The position numbers and the translations under genes are program-made. From Diphasiastrum complanatum (lineage: Eukaryota > Streptophyta > Lycopodiopsida > Lycopodiales > Lycopodiaceae), in the NCBI GenBank assembly GCA_029204225.1, contig MU832060.1:1-64000 (forward strand): a stretch of DNA of 64,000 nucleotides, read 5' to 3'. Positions 46,618 through 61,134 of the stretch are shown here, piece by piece (positions within the stretch are counted from its first letter, which is position 1; the number at the start of each line of letters is the position of its first letter). The notes below the pieces were generated by a model. It made no database searches. It worked only from the letters and a program-made list of their open reading frames with translations, and was not told where the DNA came from.

Positions 46618-49600
46618 ATCTGAGCCAATTCACGAACTTTCGCTCCTCACAAATAGTCGTAGGTCCTACACAATTGGTTAATTTCAATAAGAATGAAACA
46701 TTTTTTCACAAAAATGCAAGGCTTGGCCTATTTGGAAAGTACAATTATTGTACGTAAAGGCTAGTCATACAAAATAGTGAAGGTTCACCTGCTTGGCAAA
46801 ATTTCATGGTTACCTATAATAGGACCTTACAACAAATTTGACTAACCTTACAAATGCTAAGGTAACACTTGATAACCAATTTATTGATGCTAATGACTTC
46901 AAGATTATTATATAGCTATAAATTCTACATGTAACGTCAGAGGCGAATGCCACTTACACAAAATGTTCAAATTATCGTTCTTATTAGGGTCCTCAATCAA
47001 CATAACAAAAGCTTCGCTACTATTATATGTCACCTTCATATCAACAAAATTCCAAGGATACTCCATACAATTATAGTTGTGAAGCTGAATTTCTAATTTT
47101 TGGTATCTTGTTTGGCAACAAGATCTCACAAACTCGTGAATAGCTCAACAATGAGAGCGATGTTGCAAGTGTGCCACCAAAAGTAAGAACACGCTAGGAA
47201 ATTTGTTCTTTTGTTGTTTATTTCATCTTTAATAGCAATTTGGTTGTCTTTATTGCTCCATAATACAATATTCTCTTTGAAATAAAGACAATCATCCATC
47301 TTCTTTGCTACACCAACCTGGGGTGCTTTAGGCCTTGTGGAGGCTATAGAGCTACTGAACCAACAAACCTAGTAGCAAAGTCCCTAGTAACTCCCACAAG
47401 AAAAGGAAAGTCAATGTTTTCTAGTTCAACATTCTCCCCATCTATGTGCTCATATGCACTATAATTAACATGAGTACTAACATGTTTTTGTTTCAAGTAC
47501 TATAAACGTTCTTGATTTAATGTTTTTTCAAATAATAAGACCTTGTGTTTCATATGTCTCAAGATATTATATGTTGCATAGCTCAATCATGTAACTTTGT
47601 TTGACTTTGATTGTTAGCACAATACAAGTTAATTAGCACAAAAACATATGTAATTGTGAAAATCTAAAAAATTTGGACCTTAATTTACAATCGATCCACA
47701 AGTGGTGTTGGATGCCAATTATATAGATCAATCTCAATTCTAATGTGTAGATTTAGATCTAGATCAAACAATGTATCTAAAAAGCAAGAACAACTTGATT
47801 AATGATCAATATACTTCAAGAGAGGCCTCACACATGTGAAATACTATCAGTGTCTGGACATTGAGCAAAAATTATAGTACATTACTCATTGATAGCATTC
47901 AATGCAAGAAATCACAACACAAATAGTGAAAAAACAAGGATATGTCACAAAATCAAGATCTCTAATCAAGATTGTATTATTCACAATGATGATCTTTATA
48001 GATGAAGTACATCTCGACCTGGTATGCTGACTCAACAAGTCTGGCACGTGTGAGGAATGCCACATCACCCTAGATCAACCAATAAATGCATGATAAGCCC
48101 CCACCTCTTTGAATCTTAACTTGGTGCCATTGCCTCACCATGATTTTGCTTGATTTGAGAAAAATCACCTAACTTATAGAAACTTTGAGAGATCAAATCT
48201 ACTGATTTTTTCCTGATCTGTACACCCGTGGGAACAGCCTCTCACACGTGGGACCATGTCTCATTCACATGGGAATGCTAGATCTATCAATGAAATGGTG
48301 TCACCTAGCAATTTTCTACTTGACTAGCTTCCAACATAAATTCAAACTAACTAAAAGTTGATGCATTTATGATTACCATCCACACATGGGAACAGGCTCC
48401 ACGTGTGGGATCAAGTTATGTACAAATAAACTTACATCTTATAGCTAGAATTCGACCATTTTAACAGTAATCACATGTATATATGAATAACATCAATCTG
48501 GAAACTACAATGAGAAATTCTTACTTTCCATGTGACTTGGCATCATGATGATCAAATAAGTGCATTTTATATTGGGTGAGCACCTCTTGAATTCTAGTGA
48601 TCTTTTGTAGTTTTGATCCCTCTGCCAATCCTATTAACAACTGCTAAGGTCAAAGGATCAAGGAGAAAATCAAAGTCCATAGGATGTTATTTCCAATGGG
48701 ATATTTCTTGAACCATACATACAATACTAGGAAGCTTCCATTTGTTGCAAGGTGTTATAAAATATGGTGGATGGGGCCGAAAATCCTCATAGACTATTAA
48801 GGATGGTGGCTAATGAGGACTCAGCTCATAATGTAGTTGAAACTAGAGTCTATGTGATTTATTTCAATATTCGTACTGATATTTGATATAATTATGTCAA
48901 GTTTGCTTATGACAAGGCTATGATTGATCATGTATTCTTGGATTGGGCAAAACTATGAAGAAAGCTTTGTTGTTGATCAACGAGGAGAAAAAAAAATGCA
49001 TGCATATGAAAATTTCCAGCTTGTTACTCCTATTGATGTGAATCTTGGATTTGGTTGTTTCTCTACTTGCAATTTCTTCATGGTGCATTTGAGCTTAAAG
49101 CTTGATGATATTGATTTTAGTCTATGCTCTAGTGCAATTGGCTGCACTAATTCAAGATACGTTTTTTAACTATATTTATCTATCACTCAGGTTGGAATAC
49201 AACAAATCGCAAACTTACTTGGTAGGATTGGTTGGGATTGTTTGCATGTCTTAAGGTGGGATTGTAGTGATACTTTGTGCATTTCTACGATTATTTAAAA
49301 TTTCGAAAATTGATGAGACTAGAGGTTTTTGGAGTAACATCGTTATGCTCATGGTTGGGAGGTTGTAAGATACATGATATTTTTAAGTTGGTTGCTTGGT
49401 GTCAAATATGAATGACCAAGGTGTTTCAAGGGATTGGTGTTTTGACATTGCACATTGTCGCATTGAACATCTCTAGCCACTAATTGATTGTGGTATCAAA
49501 GATATTTTGGATACATATTAGCCTACGAGTGGCTCTCGGATTGCTTGGATGTACAAATAAACAGCAAATACAAAGTCACAAAGTTTGATGTAAGTTATGG

Positions 49601-49660
49601 TAGGTAATAGATTTTGATAAATAAGGTATGGTAGGTAATAGATTTTTTTACGGCCACCTT
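46618..49660. other. Gene-free stretch
   Basis: About 3 kb of AT-rich DNA. Short ORFs have no family motifs. Small recurrent phrases such as CACACGTGGGA/CACATGGGAACAGG occur near 48230-48420 but define no element. Confidence 0.5.
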
Positions 49661-49661
49661 C

Positions 49662-51390
49662 CAGCATCCGGAAGGTGCCTGTAAAAAAAAATTGCTTCAA
49701 TAATTACGTTCTGTGAGGCTGCTCCATTTCCTTTGTTAAAATGTGAAAAGTAATTTTACGTGGGGGGGAAGGCCCTGCCCGAGGGCCTTCCGTGCTGGGA
49801 GGGTGGGAGCCCAAGGGCAGGACCCGAACTGCACGGAAGGCCCGAGGGGCTCGGGCCTTCCGTGCGTAATGCGACATGCGAAGGGTGGCGATTCCGGCAG
49901 AACGGAGTACTAAGCCAGTTGCCAGAGTAGTCATACGGGCTAGTATTCCAGCTGTCTCAGTAAGCATTACAGCATAATGTCTTAGTTAGCCATATTGTGG
50001 CATTACGAACTCTGTGGTTAAAAATTTTGTGGGAGGAGGTGCCTCCAAAATACACACAAACTCTGAGCACTGAGCATCGGATAGAGAAATCATTGTTCAT
50101 AAAATCAAATTGAAATTGAAGCATGAAGAACATTTAATGTGCAACGCACAAACATCTTAGAAGATTTTTCATAGGCTAGAGTTGTTATGGAACCAAATCT
50201 GAAATCTAGAGTATACAGAAGTAGCAATCATTATATTGTCTATTCATTTGCAAAACGATGTTTCAGATTTCCCAAATTACAGAGAAACGTTGTCGAAAGT
50301 TGGTGCACTGAGAGTAATACTCTGCTAGACTACATCACGAAGACTTCACACAGAGAAAAGAGAAGTTGACAGTCAGTGTCGGATTCTGATGTGGTAGCAG
50401 GTTCTTGATTAAGGTTTTCTGTTGTTATCTCAGTGTGACAGGTTGGTTTTCCACAATTCAGCGGTAAATTCTAATCAAAAGTGCGACTGAAATCACTAGG
50501 CAAATCGGTCTGAGAGGAGAAATCACGTTTGTAGGTTCGTTTGCTGCTGAAAAATCCGAGTCTAGTGTTGAGATTGCAGTCTGGAGCAACGAGTTAGGGT
50601 TTTGTCAACCTGCGGTGTAGCAGGGATTCTTTTGATACAAGTGCTTCGCAGCTGTCTGCTGTGATTAGAGTTCCGTTGCTACATATTCAGTCGGGCCCCC
50701 TCTATTAGGGCCTTCCGTGCAGGGAGGGGGCCCGACTTCCATACAAAGCCCGTGGCCCCACGGGCCTTCCACATTAACGCAAGGTGAGAAGGTGGACATA
50801 GAATGCACATTCGGAGACAGAAAGCACATTTGGGGGGGGGGGTCCCAGGGCATTCCACCCATGAAGGGTGTCCGCCCAAAGGCGGTAGCCTGATAGCGCC
50901 TGAGGCAAAAGCCTTTCCTCGGGCGGAATGTCTCGAGGAAAAGTCCCTGTCATAAAGTAAAATCAGTTTTCATCTTTTCTTAATGAGTTTTTTGCCGTAA
51001 ATTCTTTTTTACAAGCACCTTCCGGTCGCCCTCCGATGGGCATTCCTCCCAGGAAGGGTGTCCGCCCGAAGGCGGTAGCCCGAGGGCGAAAGCCCTTCCT
51101 CGGGCGGAATGTCCCGAGGAAAAGTCCTTCCTTGCCGTTAATTAGTTTTTACTTTTTTTAATAAGTCTTTTGCCATAAATTTTTTCAACATGCACCTTCC
51201 GCACAGTGAAAAAAAAAAAATCAGAGACGGACAGATTGCGCTCCGTGAGGCACATCCATTTTCTTCATCAAAAAGCAAAAAGTAATTTTACGAAGAGAGA
51301 ATGACATATTATGGAGTAGAAAGTGAATGCATATTCCATTGGTGGAGGTGCTTCCAAAATACACACAAAACCTTGAGCATCTAGCATTAC
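49662..51390. repeat. Complex of GC-rich hairpin repeats (copies 3-6) with flanking duplicated segments
   Basis: GC-rich blocks occur at 49762-49868 (GGAAGGCCCGAG...CTCGGGCCTTCC can pair), 50690-50775, 50835-50950 and 51020-51130. The last two form a tandem pair of about 185 bp sharing GGGTGTCCGCCC-AAGGCGGTAGCC and CTCGGGCGGAATGTC-CGAGGA, each a stem-loop. AT-rich flanks are also duplicated: 49700-49760 resembles 51235-51290, and 50030-50080 resembles 51345-51390 (GGTGC-TCCAAAATACACACAAA). No coding sequence. Confidence 0.65.
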
Positions 51391-51437
51391 GTCATGAGTG
51401 TGGGTTATGGTGTATGGCCCTGGGTGGGGGAAGGGCC

Positions 51438-51527
51438 CTAGGGGCGCTCTTCCCACACGTAAAGCTCTAATGGAAAATGGCACTAGGGGCGCCCTTCCCA
51501 CACGTAAAGCTCCAATGGAAAATGGCA
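51438..51527. repeat. 45-bp tandem duplication
   Basis: CTAGGGGCGCTCTTCCCACA and the following 25 bases are repeated at 51483-51527 with two changes. Confidence 0.9.
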
Positions 51528-51918
51528 CTGGTGTTTTTTTTTAGCATGTTTGAGAATTGCATGTTTATTATTTAAAGTAATCATATCTTATAAATGTATA
51601 AAGTACTTCTACCATTGATTTATAATAACTAAACCTTACACATTTGTAAGTATTAGATAACGGGCCATTCTGGCCCGTTACCTGACGTTATTCAGCAGGG
51701 AGGCTCTCTCGTTACGGTTTTAATACACCGTATATACGGTTTCAATTACCGTGGAGGTGACATTCTCTCGCGTTGTGTTTCGTCTTACTGCCTTCTCTGC
51801 TATTTTGATTCTCTCACGATGGCGCTGTTTTTGTTACGAGTTTCTGTCTATTGTCTATTTTGATTCTCTGGCGATGGCGCAGTTTCTGTTATGAGTTTGT
51901 GTTGTTGCGATTGCTGAA

Positions 51919-52028
51919 GATGCTGCGTAGATAATGGATTATTTCCTTGTTTGTTGTTTTTGCAGAGTATCATGATGCTGCGTAGATAATGGATTATTTC
52001 CTTGTTTGTTGTTTTTGCAAAGTATCAT
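51919..52028. repeat. 55-bp tandem duplication
   Basis: GATGCTGCGTAGATAATGG through AGTATCAT (51919-51973) is repeated at 51974-52028 with a single difference, so the duplication is recent. Confidence 0.95.
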
Positions 52029-52263
52029 TAGTAGCAACAGGATCGGCTATCATATTAACATCCTCATCACAAACAAGCGAGCGTGGATCATGATCCTTGT
52101 CTGGCCCGCGGATCATTGCATGCAGGAAAGGGCTATGTGAGCCAAGCAGGCCCTGATGATGATGATCAAATGGCCGCATCAGTTCTTCCTTGTCGAAAGA
52201 TGAGGCTACTTCGTCGCCATCGCCAGCTGCTACAACATTGACACTAACATCCAAGCTGGCCAT
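51994..52263 (-). CDS. Small hypothetical ORF (possible first exon)
   Basis: An 89-codon frame from ATG 52263 (MASLDVSVNVVAAGDGDEV) with balanced composition and an acidic N-terminus. Its last codons lie in the 55-bp duplication, so the true coding end is doubtful; it could be a first exon or a relic. I recognise no family. Confidence 0.3.
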   Translation of the reverse strand: MASLDVSVNVVAAGDGDEVASSFDKEELMRPFDHHHQGLLGSHSPFLHAMIRGPDKDHDPRSLVCDEDVNMIADPVATNDTLQKQQTRK

Positions 52264-52763
52264 AGAGCAAGGGATAAATATAACAGAAACAATATAATGG
52301 AAGTTATTTCTAGCTAGATGCTAAGAAAAGCACGACATAGCCACAATCATTCATTCCTCGCACGTAAATTTACGCTGGCTACGCTTCTTCTTCTTCTTTT
52401 TCTTGCCTCAACTGCTTCGTTTTGAGAAAAATACTGTATAATCTAAAATACGGTTTGGTATAGGGGTTTGGGGGCACGTTCTGGATTATTAAGCAACCTG
52501 TTTTTTATACATAAACGGCCACCCCTGCTAATAACGGTTCATTGAATGATATCTATTTGTAGACAAAGATGATTTTGCTATATATGATTTCCTCAAAGTA
52601 CACAACATAGTTTCCACGGATGCTTTACCTAGGAGTTAGATTTAGAACTTGCCAAAGGTATTTTAAGATAGGCCCGAGGCAATGCCTTTAGAAAGTGGTT
52701 AAGAATTCTCACAAAGAGCATTTTTCATGTGAAACCTAAAAAAACACTAAAATATAAAAAAGC

Positions 52764-53689
<926 letters not shown>

Positions 53690-53775
53690 TTTTGGGGGGG
53701 GAGGTTCCCTCAAGGGCCTTCCACCCTAGGAGGGCACATCGCCCAAGGGCTTGTGCCCAAGCAAGTGGAAGGCTA
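53690..53775. repeat. GC-rich hairpin repeat, copy 7
   Basis: TCCCTCAAGGGCCTTCCACC, GGAGGGCACATCGCCCAAGGG and TGTGCCCAAGCAAGTGGAAGGC match the phrasing of copy 1 at 13160-13260. Confidence 0.6.
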
Positions 53776-54499
53776 GGTAAAAATTTGAGTGTGGAATACA
53801 CTTCTTCATGCCTCTGGTAGGCTTGTAAAAGTGTAAAGCCCTCCCCACTCCTCATTTCTTATTGACAACGGAAGGGGAAGTGAGGAAGAAGCCTACAGAC
53901 ACCATTGAAATAGAATGGCAAGTCATGTGGCAACATGGTGTTTCTTCTTAGTCCCATAAGCTTTTTTAATTATTGCACAAAGGCTTATATATAAGTATGT
54001 TTAGACAACGATAGTGCAAATTACCTCGTGGCCACAAGCAAGGCCCTCAATCTTTTGTGTGGATACCTAATATGCGTACGTACCCACAAACAGGGATTAG
54101 TTCAAAATATAAGTCAAAAATTTAAGCCAATCACAAATTGATGTCAACTTTAAAAAATCCCACATGCACTTATACATACTTTGAGCAACTTCCACCCCTT
54201 GGCCTTTATCCTTTATTTAACCTTTACCCCTCAAATAAAATGGAGCTAAATGTTAGCCTGAGCTAGTCATCATAAACTAGGTGTAGACCTACACTTTCAT
54301 CCCCCCAAACCCTTTTAAGCGAGAGCATAGAGTTCAACAGGTATGATTTTGAGGGTTGCTCTTGAAATTTAACATTCTCTTTTGGGTCTATTATGCCATG
54401 GGCAAAAATCCAATTGGTCTTTGGATAAATTTCGTCTTCTCATTAAACCCCATGACAAACTCAGTTTATGTTCCTCAATGATGCAGCCCTATCACAAAT

Positions 54500-56045
54500 G
54501 AAGTGCAATTGACCAGGTCTGAAAGGACATGCAAAAAAAGGTAATATTGATGATTGTTGCTATATTTCTTGTAACTTAAAAGCAGCATCATAAATTTTGT
54601 GTCACCTGATGAAATTGACTTATTACATGTGATGTCAAATGCATATTTAAAGAGGAATGGGTAATAGGTATTATGTCAATTCAATTAGTCTGAAGTCAAA
54701 AGCAATTGAATAAAGACCCATGCACGGGCTTTGAATTTTATTGACTAATCTTCAAAATAAGCAATCAATCTGAAAAAAAAAACAATCAAATTGGATCTCA
54801 TATTTTCAGAAGTGCAGGTATGAAATTAAGCAAGAATTTCATTGCAACAGCAAAACAATGACATACTTTACAAGTATGCATCTTACCCTAATCTATCAAT
54901 GCCATAAAAGAAAATTATACTTTTCTCAAGCTTCTTGATTTTGCTGATGAAAAGAGTTTAGATACAGTAACTGTTACTGATCTTTTCAATTAACCAAGCA
55001 TCTGATCTTAATTCTTGTAACTTAATTGAATATCATAAATTTTGTGTCTCCTGCCTGCTCAAATTTGATGTACTACTTAAAACTAGATTTATATAGAGGA
55101 CTGGTGATAAGTCAAATCACTTACTTGCTCACAAGTCAAAAGCTACCGAAGAAAGACTCATGCACGTGCTAACATCCTAGCTATTATGCTTTGAACTGAA
55201 TAAATAAAAGTAATCCATTGAATCTTATATGATGGGTCACTCTGTTTTGCTGTTGCTATAAGGACTAAATTTCCAGGAAACGTCCTGGAACCATCTATGA
55301 ATAAGAGTAAATTTTCACGATGAATTTTTTAGAAAGTTTGAAAATGGTTAGTTTGCCATATTTAGCAGTGCCGCCATCTTTAAATCATGGAGGTTTTCCT
55401 GACAAAAGATCTGTTTGAGGTAGTGACTTGCTAAATGTGGCTGCCAGAAAAATCAAAACCTCAAACTCGCACTTATTTTCCTGATGAAAGAGTTAGGATA
55501 CAAAACCTGTCTTTAGTCTTTCAACAAGGGCTTAGTGATTTAGTTAGTGGCAGGCAGATAAAAAGCATCCCAAGCATCTGATCTTGCCCATGAAGATTGC
55601 TTTACCTTGACACAGATCCTCAAGCCTCTGAATGATAATAACACCATATGGTTACACTCTTATTGATGATATGTCGAGGCTTCTAGTTACAGCTGTTTGT
55701 TTTAATTTACACCCACTCAGAACTCAGATCCAGTACTTCTGCAATGCATTGATCTGTTCTAAGGTGGAGTGACTTGCTAAACGTGGCAGCAATTGACATT
55801 TTAAAAAAATAAGGATTTAAGTAACTTGGCAAATAAGTGGCAGGCCCAGGCATCCCTGATCTTGCCAATGAAAATAGCACTAATTGCTGCACCTTGAAAC
55901 AGATACTCAAGCCTCTGAATATGATAAAAACGACATATGGTTACACTCCTATTGATATTATGTCACGGCTTCTACTTACAGTTTTATAATCCTGTTTTAC
56001 ATTATACCAACTCAAAACTGAAATCCAAGACAACCTTAATTTTGC
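54500..56045. repeat. Diverged tandem duplications downstream of the membrane-protein gene
   Basis: Segments near 55420-55700 and 55765-56000 are clearly related (GTGACTTGCTAAA-GTGGC, CTGATCTTGCC-ATGAA, CATATGGTTACACTC, ATTATGTCACGGCTTCTA-like). Segments near 54565-54730 and 55010-55190 share CTTGTAACTTAA, TCATAAATTTTGTGTC and CTCATGCACGTGCT-like text. No coding frame follows the repeats. Confidence 0.6.
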
Positions 56046-56691
56046 AATGCATGAAAATGCATTTTGGACAAAGAATCGTCTTTGGCAAGCAGAAGAAGTC
56101 TGGGTACCTCTAATCAGAATATGTACACCAGATGCATACGTAGATATGATGATCTCCGGAATTATAACCCATGTGCATTTTATCCCTCTCTTGAAAAGCT
56201 CACATTTGATAAACCGGCTACCAAAAGCCTGTAGTAGCCATCACTTCGACGAGTTAATTCTAATGAAGCTTATAATCCTTCCAAGTGTATTGATTTGCTT
56301 CAGACTGTGAAAATCCAAAGGGCCAAGAGGTTGAATTTCATAGACTCTCCAGCTTATTTAGGCTCTTTAGCTGTATGAAATAAGCTTATACCTACATAAA
56401 ATACAAGCAAAGCTACTCCCTTGCAGTTTATTTCTAATGCACATTCCACATCTCCACCCACTGGCAGTTGTGATCGCTTTGTGGATCATCACAACTACAT
56501 GTGGGAATGCCTTCTTCAACTGCATACATATGAGTGCATTCAGCTGCACACCGCAATATTTTTTTGGCTTTTCAAAAAAAATTATGCACAGAGGATACTT
56601 AAGGCCGTGCTCTCCACAAAAGTTCACGTCAAAATTCGCCCATCATTGCGAAGATTTCCTTATCTCCATAACAGTTACAAGCCATAGCTTC

Positions 56692-57885
56692 TCATTGGCT
56701 GCAAAGAATTTTCTTGAAAGAGACAACAGCCAGAATTGAAAACACAAGTAAGACAATCAGAACAAAGAATTTGTAGCTCCAGATAACCTTTAGCACCTTG
56801 TCCATGGCACTTGGATATCTGTTCTCTCTCCTTTTCACAGATGAAGAATGGGGAACATCATTGAGATCAAATTGGCCTCCGAGCATCTTCAACTTTTCCA
56901 CATACTCGAACAGCGCTTTAGCATCAGATTGTTCTGACTGTAGCTCGGATAAAAATCTTTCATGCGCCTCAAGCTTGCGAAAAACTGCAAGGAAAGTGGC
57001 AAGAGAGGCCGCTATGGACAGAACGAGCGGCACCCAAGCACTGGAGCAATCCAGCACGGTTGCCTGCGCTGCACCGGCAATGATGATAGCTTGAAATAGG
57101 ACGTCAAACCCAAAAAGCTGGTATATTTCTTGCTCAGTGCGGCTGCAATCGATCTCGTGAGTTTGTATTTGCACCCTAAGAAACCTCTCCTCTTCCTGCC
57201 AGAGCTGCAGAGTGAGCTTGTGAGGTAGGCTCCTCTCAATCTGCTCGAGAGGGTGCATATTTGGGCTTCTGCTTCCTTCAATTGCTTCACTAACATACTC
57301 ACCCGACAAGTTTGATTTGCCATTCTCATAATTCTTGAAGTTGACAGCCCTCTGCTGCAGAGGAATGCTTTTGACTTGTTTGACAGACACTGGATCAAAG
57401 CCATGCGATTTTCTCATTGGGGATGTCTGCTCTGCAAAGACCAGCGACCTTTTCCCTGTTCCATCTTCCATTTCCTGGCCGCTATTCTCATAGAATCTCC
57501 TCTGAGCAGGATAAGTATTATCCCACTGTGCGTCATCATACTCTGGAGAGAGAGAAGGGCTCTTTCCCCTACTCTGCCGAACAGGCAGCGGAGAGAGATC
57601 AGGATCAGAAGCTACCTGCTTTCCATAGGGGTTCCTCTTTGCTACCCTCTCAGGAGAGATAAACTGACTTCTTACTATCTCAGGTGAATTAGATGGATTC
57701 ACTCCAGCCATCTCAGGAGAAATAGCTGGATCATACCCCATCCTGGAAGAGCGTTCCTGCATTTTACTTGCCTCTGTGTACTGCCTGGAGGTATGATCCA
57801 GATCATCGGGTGAAGAGAGAGGTGTGCCATCTGGGTTATGCAGAAGATGAGATAAGGTACTAGCTCTTTTATCAGCAATTTCCAT
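56692..57885 (-). CDS. Uncharacterised plant membrane protein with SPE repeats and three predicted TM helices
   Basis: An intact 397-codon single-exon frame. The ATG at 57885 is supported by an in-frame TAA 18 bp upstream. Residues 1-215 are disordered and rich in Ser, Pro, Arg and Asp, with recurring SPE/SPL motifs (AISPEMAG, NSPEIVRS, ISPERVAK, LSPEYDD) that look like phosphorylation sites. Residues about 225-265 form a charged helix (LQLWQEEERFLRVQIQTHEI, EQEIYQLFGF). Two hydrophobic segments follow (IIIAGAAQATVLDC region and VPLVLSIAASLATFLAVF), then a short coiled coil (HERFLSELQSEQSDAKALF), and a C-terminal anchor (FFVLIVLLVFSILAVVSF) with a short tail. I do not know a characterised homologue. 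The open frame, domain order and conserved-looking core argue for a real gene. Confidence 0.8.
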   Translation of the reverse strand: MEIADKRASTLSHLLHNPDGTPLSSPDDLDHTSRQYTEASKMQERSSRMGYDPAISPEMAGVNPSNSPEIVRSQFISPERVAKRNPYGKQVASDPDLSPLPVRQSRGKSPSLSPEYDDAQWDNTYPAQRRFYENSGQEMEDGTGKRSLVFAEQTSPMRKSHGFDPVSVKQVKSIPLQQRAVNFKNYENGKSNLSGEYVSEAIEGSRSPNMHPLEQIERSLPHKLTLQLWQEEERFLRVQIQTHEIDCSRTEQEIYQLFGFDVLFQAIIIAGAAQATVLDCSSAWVPLVLSIAASLATFLAVFRKLEAHERFLSELQSEQSDAKALFEYVEKLKMLGGQFDLNDVPHSSSVKRRENRYPSAMDKVLKVIWSYKFFVLIVLLVFSILAVVSFKKILCSQ

Positions 57886-58930
57886 CCTTCTGCTAAGAGG
57901 TTAAATATTTTCTTCCAATTCTTCCTATCCAGCTAAAACTGCAGCATTCCCCTCAAGCTCTGAGCTCTTCCTGGCCCTATGTGTTCAGAGAGGATGCAAT
58001 TTTGCTCGCAATTCTTTCTGTCCAGCTAAGAAAACAGCATTCCCCTCAAGCCTGAGCTTTCCCAGGCCAGTGTGGGCTAAATCCTTGCAGGGGCTAATTC
58101 AAGGTGTGTGATCAAGCATTCATGAAAGCAAGCGATCAATCAATCATTGCTGTTTTGGGAACAGAGACAGCTTTGTAGGGCGAGAGAGAGGCAACGGCAT
58201 CATCCGACAACAAAACCCCAAAAAGAGATTCCTAGCAACGGCTACAAAACCCAGGCATCAGCTGAAGCAGCAGCAGCAGCAGCAGAACAAGACCTGAGAA
58301 ATCAATGAAGCAGCAGCAACAGGGCGAGGGCTTGGAGGAAGAACATGCATGATGCAGCCACCCATGATCCATTGAAAACACAAAAACGGTAATAAATTCC
58401 AGAATGGGCAGATGCTTCTTCTGCCTCTGCTTCAGCTTCTGCTGCTGCCACGGCTATAAAACAGATCCGCTTTGGGGTTGATGCTGCTTCTGCTGCTGCT
58501 GCTGAGGTACTATTGCCGTGCCGTCCTGCGGCAGCAGCAACAGCCGCAGCAAGCAAGCAAAGATAAAGAGAAAAAAAAGAAAAAGAAAAAGCAGAGAGGA
58601 GAGCGTTTCCAGGAAGCAAAGGAAAAACAAAAGAGAGACACTAAAAGAGAGGGATGGCCATGGCAGCGTCACGCGGACTTGTAGTCAATGACCCAACGAA
58701 CAAGCACACCTCAGTTGGGCCCCCCTCCGCTGGGGCTTACGAGCACGCCCCCACACGAGGGAGAGGTTAGGCCCAGTGCCCTCCAGCAGCTGACGCGTGT
58801 CAACCGCGCAGTGCCCGTCAAAATTTTTCGCGCGCCTGAATTTTGCCGACGACCCCAACGCTGGCGAGCGGGCAGGCGGGTGCCGGCGGCGCCCACTCTT
58901 GACCTTTCGTTAATAACATTTTTAGGTTAG
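57886..58930 (-). promoter_or_regulatory. 5' flank of the membrane-protein gene
   Basis: The proximal part contains a diverged tandem duplication (57911-57968 and 58009-58072; AGCTCAG-GCTTGAGGGGAATGCTG on the minus strand). It is followed by CAG/CTG trinucleotide stretches (58264-58285, 58480-58505) and a pyrimidine-rich tract on the gene strand (58560-58620), typical of plant core promoters or 5' leaders. GC content rises at 58690-58910. No TATA box is obvious. Confidence 0.45.
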
Positions 58931-60320
<1,390 letters not shown>

Positions 60321-61134
60321 TGTGCAGGTGCGTGCATGAGTGCATGAGAGAGAGTAAAAAGATTTCGCATAGTCCCTCTTGACAAGTCAAGACCAAACCC
60401 TTTGAACCCTTTCATTTTATAGCATAACAGGTAAAAAGAAAGCTGTATAAAGTCTTACAATACCAGATACCATAAAGCGAAGCAAGTTTTACAATATTCA
60501 CCTGCCACTGTCCCACAACACAAAACTGCACGAGCTAGTATAGTGGGGAAGACAGGTGTCATAGCCGAGCATCAGTTGTTATCCATGTCCGAGACAAATG
60601 ATTCACTTACTTTATCAGCTCAACTGCAATTACATAACATATGTCCAATCTTCCCAACCATGATTTACATTCCTAGCAATACGTTCCACCCTAAAAACGT
60701 AACTGTATCAGGGCAGATGCCATACTGATCAGTATAAGGGCATAACCAACGTATGAAGTTCATATTAGCATTCCACATAAATAAGAAGCTATAACATATT
60801 CCACAGAATACAAGGAGTTACAGCTCAAGCATAGGCGTTGGGAATACCAGGGCAGATCCGTGCAATACTAGCCCCTTGAACTCCAGAAAGATCATTTGGA
60901 GTCTAAACGCCAAAGGGCTTGGGCAAATCCATGCCATTCAAGCCTACAAGAGCCGAGAACCTAGACAAAGTTCTAGCTTACATACAACAAACGATTTTAA
61001 TTTATCCAACATTCCTATATCCTATGACACTATCATTTCTTGTTTACAAACAACTCAAGTGATCAAGTGAATCAATCTTCATCACATTTAGAACAGCATA
61101 ATCAAGTAATTGTGATACCACATATTTGTATACA
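60321..61134. other. Gene-free stretch
   Basis: No supported feature. Confidence 0.45.

Noticed and set aside
50690-51130. Possible structured non-coding RNA or riboswitch
   Set aside because: Strong stems exist, but the sequence is a dispersed repeat; without covariation data I list it as a repeat only.
58302-58672. Ala/Glu-rich and Gln-rich ORFs
   Set aside because: They are translations of CAG/CTG trinucleotide runs and a pyrimidine tract in the 5' flank of the membrane-protein gene.
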